DNA from: SVQP01 sp045594705
GTDB lineage: Bacteria; Bacillota; Clostridia; Oscillospirales; CAG-272
Assembly: GCA_045594705.1 (NCBI GenBank)
Contig: JAZNZB010000027.1
Coordinates: forward strand, 1-25,651
Direction of reading: 5' to 3'
Length of the DNA stretch: 25,651 nt
Positions 20,981-25,651 of this stretch are shown one piece after another; the stretch's first letter is position 1; each line of letters starts with the position of its first letter. Position numbers and translations under genes: made by a program. The notes under the pieces were generated by a model. The model worked only from the letters and a program-made list of their open reading frames with translations. It did no database searches and had not been told where the DNA came from.

Positions 20981-21194
20981 ATGGGGAGATACTCCAAGCG
21001 GAGTATCTCCCCAGTTCTATTCGCCTTGGGCGAGTGATATTGCCTTTGGCAGTGATATTCGCCTGTGGCGAGTGGTATTTGCTTCGCAAGTTTTGGAGGC
21101 GAATAGAATATCACTGTAGCCGCAAGGCTTCAATATCACTATCGCAGGAGCGATAATATCACTCCGACGCAGCCGGAATATCACTCATATAGCA
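20981..21194. repeat. Palindrome array with GTGATAT/ATATCAC spacers
   Basis: The array opens with a perfect 13-bp stem GGGGAGATACTCC/GGAGTATCTCCCC (20983-21012). Small hairpins of differing sequence follow, separated by GTGATAT or GTGGTAT (21034, 21052, 21072) in the left half and by ATATCAC (21108, 21133, 21156, 21178) in the right half. TTCTATTCGCC (21015-21025) is inverted at 21098-21108, so the left part folds back on itself. Bases 20981-21026 are repeated exactly at 25436-25481. Confidence 0.75.
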
Positions 21195-21241
21195 AAAAGA
21201 GAGAGCTTTGCGAAATATCTTTTCGCATGACTCTCTCTTTT
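21195..21241 (-). terminator. Bidirectional terminator between convergent genes
   Basis: An 11-bp outer stem AAAAGAGAGAG/CTCTCTCTTTT (21195-21205 and 21231-21241) encloses GCGAAA/TTTCGC. T-runs follow on both strands, so it can end the minus-strand lipoprotein transcript and plus-strand read-through. Confidence 0.75.
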
Positions 21242-21254
21242 CTCCGCTAATTTC

Positions 21255-21279
21255 GCAGCCCCATCGGGCTGCCTTTTTT
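21255..21279 (+). terminator. Plus-strand terminator beside the lipoprotein gene
   Basis: A perfect GCAGCCC/GGGCTGC stem (21255-21261, 21266-21272) with loop CATC, then CTTTTTT. It is the intact version of the hairpin at 82-100. Confidence 0.7.
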
Positions 21280-21283
21280 ATTT

Positions 21284-23221
21284 TTATTCCGCTTGAATTT
21301 CTCCAAGCTCGGTATATCCCTCGTACGTACCGCCTTGCGCGATGCCGTCCTGCAGTGTGCCGCCGATCGTGCCGTTATAGCCGATGGAGTAGGTCTCTCC
21401 CGACGCAATATCCGCGCTGCTGTAAACCACCGAGGCAAAGGCCTTGGGGGATTCGAACGCCAGCACAAGCTTGCCGTCGGAATCGAAAATGCCCATGGTC
21501 GTGCCGCCCGGGAAGGATGCGCGGGTCGCAAACGCCAGCACACCGTAATTGTCACCGACTGCCGTTTCAGCCATGCCCGAAGAGCCAATGGCCAGCAGCA
21601 TGCCGCCCGAGACGGTCAGCTGATCGGTGCGCGCGTCGCCGTGGTCGATCGGTCCGTTGCCGTTATCGGTCGGGCCAAAGACGATGACCGTACCGCCCGT
21701 GACGTTGATACATCCGTTGGAATCAATGCCGTCGCCGCTTGCGTTGACCACCGTGTAGCCGCCGTTGAAGGTTAAGAGGGGCGTCTCGTCCGAGGAGGTG
21801 GTCGAGCTGTCCGTCTGTCCCGGTCTGCCAAAGCCCCCGCCCATCATGGACGTGCCGCCGCAGGCGTTAAAGCCGTCATCGGACGCAGTCAGACGGATGG
21901 TGCCGCCGTTGACCGTGATCTCGATAGCCTCTATGCCCTCGTAGCTCTTGGCAATTTCGATCACGCCACCGCTTATCATGGCACTTTGCTCACCGTGAAT
22001 GCCGTCGTCGTTGGCAGAGAGATAGAGGTTGCCATCGTCGATTTGCACCGCGTTGTCCGAATGAATGGCGTCATCGGCTGAATCGACCGTAATACTGCCG
22101 CCCGAGATATGCAAAAGCCCCACGGATTTAAGACCCTTTGCGCTGGTGGAGGATTTGTTCGGGTTGCCCTCGTTCATACCGCCGGGGCCTCCATGACCGC
22201 CGCCACCTCCCGGTCTGCCGCCGGGGCTGCCCCAATCGGCGTTTGTTTGGGTTGATGCAGCGGACTCATCCACCGTGCCCGTGGTTTGAATAGCGATTGT
22301 GCCGCCCGTGACAGAAAGGGAAGAGGACGAGCTGATGCCGTCGCCAAAGCAATCGATATAGACCTCGCCGCCGCTGATGACAAAATCGCCCTTGCCCTCG
22401 TCTGTGTTGGACGTTTTGATGCCGTCGCCCGCGCTCGAGCTGACGTGCACGTAGCCACCGCTGACTGTCACGCTGTCGTTGCCGCGCACACCCGCGCCGA
22501 TTGCGCTGACGTAAAGATTGCCACCCGCGATCTCAAGATCGTCCTTGGTGTTGATGCCCTTGTCGCAGTTGCCCGTGATATAGATGCTGCCCTCGCCGTC
22601 AAGCTTGAGATCCTCTGCTGACCAGATGCAAGCATTGGGCAAGCCGCCCGACGTGCCGTCCTCGGCCTCGATATAGTAATCCGTGCCGTCCGAGAACAGG
22701 TTGACCGAGTCCTTGGCGGAGTACAGAATGACCTTTTTCTGCGCCGTATTGACAAGCAGGGCAGGGCCTTGCGTGTTTGTGACGCTGACGCCGCAAAGGA
22801 TCAGCTTGACCTTTTCTGCGTCGGGGGTATCTACTACCAGCTGTCCCTTGAGCTCGCCGCTGACAAGGTACGTACCTTGCGCGACAAACGTGACCGTACT
22901 GCCGTCCACCTGCACGCCGCTGCCGTCCACGGTAGCGCTGTTGCCGCAAAGTGTGACGGTGGCGTCTGCCGTGCCGTCGTACGTGCCGCTGACCATTTCT
23001 GCATCAAAGCTGACCGCGGGCATCTCGATCTCGGTCGCGGTCTCATCGCCACTGTCAAAGGTCACGTTGTGCTTGTTTCCGTTCTTGTCCGTATAAATGA
23101 TATTGCCGTCAGCCGAGGTTTCAAGCCCCGACTGCACGTCGTCCTTTGTCTTGTCCTTACAGCCTGCCAAAGCAAGGCAAGCGCAGAGTGCCAGGGCAAA
23201 TGCTAAGGTTCGTTTTTTCAT
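21284..23221 (-). CDS. Secreted lipoprotein with Cthe_2159-like carbohydrate-binding beta-helix
   Basis: The 645-residue protein starts with a lipoprotein signal peptide (MKKRTLAFALALCACLALAGC; lipobox LAGC, acylated C21). Repeated short strands with GG turns run from about 200 to 600: LEIAGGNLYVSA, VTVSGGYVHVSS, FVISGGEVYIDC, LHISGGSITVDS, ITVNGGTIRLTA. Matching D-G-I/N-D-G motifs such as GDGIKT, GDGISS, DDGIHG and GDGIDS fit the Cthe_2159 parallel beta-helix family (DUF4353), linked to pectate or cellulose binding and calcium. A glycine-rich stretch (331-352) interrupts the helix. It is likely surface-anchored, binding plant or host polysaccharide. AGAGGGATCG precedes the ATG; no glycan-transport partner is adjacent. 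Confidence 0.85.
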   Translation of the reverse strand: MKKRTLAFALALCACLALAGCKDKTKDDVQSGLETSADGNIIYTDKNGNKHNVTFDSGDETATEIEMPAVSFDAEMVSGTYDGTADATVTLCGNSATVDGSGVQVDGSTVTFVAQGTYLVSGELKGQLVVDTPDAEKVKLILCGVSVTNTQGPALLVNTAQKKVILYSAKDSVNLFSDGTDYYIEAEDGTSGGLPNACIWSAEDLKLDGEGSIYITGNCDKGINTKDDLEIAGGNLYVSAIGAGVRGNDSVTVSGGYVHVSSSAGDGIKTSNTDEGKGDFVISGGEVYIDCFGDGISSSSSLSVTGGTIAIQTTGTVDESAASTQTNADWGSPGGRPGGGGGHGGPGGMNEGNPNKSSTSAKGLKSVGLLHISGGSITVDSADDAIHSDNAVQIDDGNLYLSANDDGIHGEQSAMISGGVIEIAKSYEGIEAIEITVNGGTIRLTASDDGFNACGGTSMMGGGFGRPGQTDSSTTSSDETPLLTFNGGYTVVNASGDGIDSNGCINVTGGTVIVFGPTDNGNGPIDHGDARTDQLTVSGGMLLAIGSSGMAETAVGDNYGVLAFATRASFPGGTTMGIFDSDGKLVLAFESPKAFASVVYSSADIASGETYSIGYNGTIGGTLQDGIAQGGTYEGYTELGEIQAE

Positions 23222-23337
23222 TTTCGATCCCTCTTTTCATTTCTGAGCATAGTATATCACTGCTTTGTGAGAAAACCCTACATATGAATATGAACAATAT
23301 TGAAAATATTGTGAAGAAAGTATGAACAAGATATCCC

Positions 23338-23366
23338 TTGACCGACAGATGTTTTTCATGTATAAT
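23338..23366 (+). promoter_or_regulatory. Promoter of the methyltransferase gene
   Basis: TTGACC (23338-23343), 17 bp, TATAAT (23361-23366), about 28 bases before the start codon at 23394. Confidence 0.82.
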
Positions 23367-23393
23367 AAAGATAGATTTTTTTGGAGGTGCGAA

Positions 23394-24623
23394 ATGATTT
23401 TAGTAGCAACCTGTATGTTCGGGCTTGAGAGACAGCTCGGAGAGGAAATAGATGCGCTTGGACTCAAAAGACTGCATACCATGGACGGCCGCGTGACCTT
23501 TGAGGGCACTCCTGCCGACATTGCGCGCGCCAATATGTTTTTGCGCTGCGCAGAGAGGGTCATGATCAAGGTGGGCGAATTTCCCGCTACCTCGTATGAT
23601 GAGCTGTTCGAGGGCGTCAAGGCGTTGCCTTGGGAGCAGTATATCGGATCGTCCGATGCCTTTCCCGTCAAGGGGCATTGCATCAAAAGTAAGCTGTATT
23701 CCATCCCCGATTGCCAGAGCATCATCAAAAAGGCAGTCGTGGACAGGCTTTCCTCGGCCTACGGCATCCGCTGGTTTACCGAGGACGGCGTCAAATATCA
23801 GATCGAGTTTTTCCTGTTCAAGGATGTAGTCGCCCTGATGCTGGATACCTCGGGCACAGCACTTCATAAACGCGGCTATCGCCCGCAGGCGGGCGTCGCT
23901 CCCTTGCGCGAGACGCTGGCGGCATCCATCGCTTACACCGCGCGCCCCAAGGAGGATATTTTGTTTTGGGATCCCTTCTGTGGCTCGGGTACGATCGCCA
24001 TAGAGGCGGCCATGATCGCCACACGCCGCGCCCCCGGGCTTGGCCGAGAGTTTGCAGGGCAGCGCTTTGCCTGCATTCCCGAGCGCGCCTGGACCGACGC
24101 TGCCACCGAGGCACAGGATTTGATCATCCGTGACAGCAAATTTGAAGCGTGGGCCTCGGATATCGACGAGGACATGCTGGACGTGACCTACGAAAATGCG
24201 ACGAGAGCGGGCGTGGAGGAATATCTTAATATCTTCCAAGCCGACGCACGCAAGATCAGGCGCGAGGACCGCAAGGGCACCGTGGTGTGCAACCCGCCCT
24301 ATGGCGAGCGCATGATGGAGGAGGACGAGGTGGCGGCTCTGTACCGTGATATGGGCAAGGCCTTTGCCGGGCTTTATCCCTGGCACGTGTATATCATCAC
24401 CTCGTATCCCGAGTTTGAGCGCAAGTATGGCCGCGTGGCAGACAAGACGCACCGCCTTTACAACGGCATGCTGCCGTGTACCCTGTACGAGTTCTTCCGC
24501 GATCCCGCCGAGGCTAAGAAGCCGTACTATGAGCAGAAAAAGCCCTTTGAGCAAAAGAAGAGCTTTGAGCAGAAAAAGCCGTTTGACAAACACGGAAAAA
24601 AGCCGGATTTTAAGAAAAAATAA
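23394..24623 (+). CDS. RlmL/YpsC-type RNA methyltransferase (THUMP + SAM domain)
   Basis: The 409-residue protein has an N-terminal THUMP-like region (about 1-155), then a SAM-dependent methyltransferase domain with motif I DPFCGSGT (193-200), the acidic SAM contact WASDIDEDM and the catalytic NPPYGER (300-306). This matches the family that makes N2-methylguanine in 23S rRNA (RlmL N-terminal half, YpsC in Bacillus). The start at 23394 follows GGAGG; an in-frame ATG at 23322 lies upstream of the promoter. The last ~35 residues are a lysine-rich tail built from a short repeat (EQKKPFEQKKSFEQKKPF, 380-397), probably a nonspecific RNA- or ribosome-binding extension. Confidence 0.88.
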   Translation: MILVATCMFGLERQLGEEIDALGLKRLHTMDGRVTFEGTPADIARANMFLRCAERVMIKVGEFPATSYDELFEGVKALPWEQYIGSSDAFPVKGHCIKSKLYSIPDCQSIIKKAVVDRLSSAYGIRWFTEDGVKYQIEFFLFKDVVALMLDTSGTALHKRGYRPQAGVAPLRETLAASIAYTARPKEDILFWDPFCGSGTIAIEAAMIATRRAPGLGREFAGQRFACIPERAWTDAATEAQDLIIRDSKFEAWASDIDEDMLDVTYENATRAGVEEYLNIFQADARKIRREDRKGTVVCNPPYGERMMEEDEVAALYRDMGKAFAGLYPWHVYIITSYPEFERKYGRVADKTHRLYNGMLPCTLYEFFRDPAEAKKPYYEQKKPFEQKKSFEQKKPFDKHGKKPDFKKK

Positions 24624-24743
24624 GCGATTGGGCGGCTCTGACACGCCAATGTAACACGCCGTGTTGCAAAAAAACAGGGGATGTGGTGGACTTTTGCCGC
24701 GCTTTGGCGTATGATAAAGGAATCAGAACTCAAGGAGGCAAGT

Positions 24744-25412
24744 ATGAGCTTTGGAAGTAATATCGGATATTTGAGAAAAAAGCAGGGCATTACCCAAGAG
24801 GAGCTTGCAGAGCGCATGTACGTCTCGCGCCAGACCATTTCGCGCTGGGAGACCGATTCGGTGTACCCCGACGTCGAGACAGTGATCAAGCTGTGCGAGA
24901 TATTGGAGTGCGATATGGAAACGCTGGTGCGCGGGGACGCGAGTGCAGAAAAAGAACCTGCGCCGATGCTGGAGCAGGAGCAAGAGCATGAGGATAAGCC
25001 CGGGGTCGAGTTGGAGCTCCGCCGCAGCACCGTGCTCAAGGTAGTGACGGATATGCTGTTCCCGATCGTGACGTTGGTGTATCTTGTGATAGGCTTTGTG
25101 TGGGATCTGTGGCATCCGGGTTGGCTGATCTTTGTGGCAGCGGCCGTGCTGAGTCCGTTGCTCTCGGCCATCAACCGCCCGAAATTGCGCCCCAAATTGA
25201 AGGGCTCTTATTTTGGACCCGCTGTGGATTGGGATCGCATCAATGCAGCCTTTTGCGCCATTGTATTTTTGGTTGCCATTCCCGCGTATCTTGTTATGGG
25301 TTTTTTGTGGAATCTGTGGCATCCGGGCTGGCTGATCTTTGTGGCAGCCACCGTGCTTTGCGGTATTTCTTCGGTGCTGTGCACGCTGGTGTTTGGGTAT
25401 TTGGACCGATAA
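24744..25412 (+). CDS. XRE-family membrane regulator with duplicated LWHPGW segment
   Basis: The 222-residue protein has an N-terminal Cro/C1 helix-turn-helix (4-60; TQEELAERMYVSRQTISRWE, 17-36), an acidic linker rich in E (69-92), and about four hydrophobic segments (104-118, 127-144, 168-187, 197-217). Residues 116-136 and 185-205 are near-identical copies around LWHPGWLIFVAA, with the DNA also closely matching, so the membrane half arose by a recent internal duplication. ATG 24744 follows AAGGAGG; an upstream in-frame ATG at 24681 lies before the likely -10. It is probably a membrane-tethered transcription factor. A weak promoter with TATGAT (24710-24715) precedes it. Confidence 0.82.
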   Translation: MSFGSNIGYLRKKQGITQEELAERMYVSRQTISRWETDSVYPDVETVIKLCEILECDMETLVRGDASAEKEPAPMLEQEQEHEDKPGVELELRRSTVLKVVTDMLFPIVTLVYLVIGFVWDLWHPGWLIFVAAAVLSPLLSAINRPKLRPKLKGSYFGPAVDWDRINAAFCAIVFLVAIPAYLVMGFLWNLWHPGWLIFVAATVLCGISSVLCTLVFGYLDR

Positions 25413-25481
25413 GAGCAAACAAAAAAACGGGAGCGATGGGGAGATACTCCAAGCGGAGTATCTCCCCAGTTCTATTCGCCT
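25396..25481 (+). repeat. 86-bp segment, genuine copy
   Basis: The end of the regulator gene, an A-rich spacer, and the hairpin GGGGAGATACTCC/GGAGTATCTCCCC (25438-25467) form this block. Its last 46 bases (25436-25481) equal 20981-21026, the start of the palindrome array. The block is repeated exactly at 25566-25651, but that second copy is an artefact. Confidence 0.9.
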
Positions 25482-25565
25482 AAGTCGGAGGCCAAGCGGT
25501 CTTAGGAAGACAACTTAGTAATTCAACTCCTTGGCTCACAGAACGACATGGCTACGATCCGACTT
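25482..25565. other. MGI/BGI sequencing adapter with 10-base barcode (contamination)
   Basis: Bases 25482-25513 are the 32-base MGI/BGI read-1 adapter beginning AAGTCGGAGGCCAAGCGG. Bases 25514-25523 (CTTAGTAATT) occupy the barcode position. Bases 25524-25565 are the reverse complement of the 42-base read-2 adapter, ending GACATGGCTACGATCCGACTT in part. The 32+10+42 arrangement fills the 84 bases exactly. It is not biological. Confidence 0.97.
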
Positions 25566-25651
25566 GGTATTTGGACCGATAAGAGCAAACAAAAAAACGG
25601 GAGCGATGGGGAGATACTCCAAGCGGAGTATCTCCCCAGTTCTATTCGCCT
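25566..25651 (+). other. Artefactual second copy of the 86-bp insert
   Basis: This is identical to 25396-25481. With the adapter pair between them, the pattern fits a short 86-base insert read around a circularised DNBSEQ template: insert, adapter, barcode, adapter, insert again. It should not be annotated as a genomic duplication. Confidence 0.92.

Noticed and set aside
25396..25651. Biological direct repeat or integration site at the window end
   Set aside because: The sequence between the copies is a commercial sequencing adapter pair with a barcode, so the duplication is technical.

Overview
The window (about 25.6 kb) looks like chromosomal DNA of an uncultured, strictly anaerobic Clostridia-type Firmicute, probably a gut or animal-associated lineage. 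The clues are a class III (oxygen-sensitive) ribonucleotide reductase with its activase, a SpoVB-like flippase, several short XRE regulators, AGGAGG-type ribosome sites, and near-consensus sigma-A promoters with 17-bp spacers. Many extragenic palindromic repeats add to this picture. No rRNA, tRNA, CRISPR array, transposase or phage gene was seen. The last ~170 bases are a sequencing artefact: a complete MGI/BGI (DNBSEQ) adapter pair with a 10-base barcode, flanked by two identical 86-bp copies of the genomic end.

Layout. Bases 1-7160 hold a cytoplasmic glycoside-hydrolase-like protein (-), an SDR oxidoreductase (+), an XRE-membrane regulator (+), a two-gene operon of a metallo-beta-lactamase-fold hydrolase and a ThuA-like protein (-), and an acidic protein of unknown function (-). 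Three different palindromic elements separate them. Bases 7165-8955 encode GTP-dependent PEP carboxykinase (-). Bases 9139-13524 form an apparent operon: a LexA box and promoter, lexA, an FtsX-type ABC permease, its ATPase, and nrdG, with tiny gaps or overlaps. Bases 13533-17050 form the DNA-precursor module: two NrdR-type boxes 31 bp apart, a strong promoter, nrdD carrying a C-terminal redoxin domain, and an adjacent thioredoxin-reductase-like flavoprotein, closed by a terminator.

Bases 17054-18124 are repeat-rich. They hold 46-bp tandem repeats, two copies of a dispersed multi-hairpin element, and a long structured leader with a 19-codon ORF ahead of a small XRE regulator. Bases 18109-20964 carry a divergent pair, a SpoVB/MurJ-type flippase (-) and a NamZ-like exo-muramidase (+). 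A palindrome array and a Cthe_2159-like lipoprotein (-) follow, then an RlmL-type rRNA methyltransferase (+) and an XRE-membrane regulator with an internal duplication (+).

How the genes may work together. The most coherent system is the anaerobic dNTP pathway. NrdD has its own CxxC redoxin fused to the C-terminus, and the next gene encodes a CxxC flavoprotein reductase, so the pair looks like a self-contained thiol-based electron supply for a class III reductase. That reductase lacks the HRRxxxR motif of NADPH-dependent thioredoxin reductases. The activase gene nrdG is not beside nrdD's promoter but at the end of a lexA-led, probably SOS-inducible operon. The activase and the reductase therefore appear to be under separate control (LexA versus NrdR). 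All functional statements are from reading motifs and known families by eye; no search was run.
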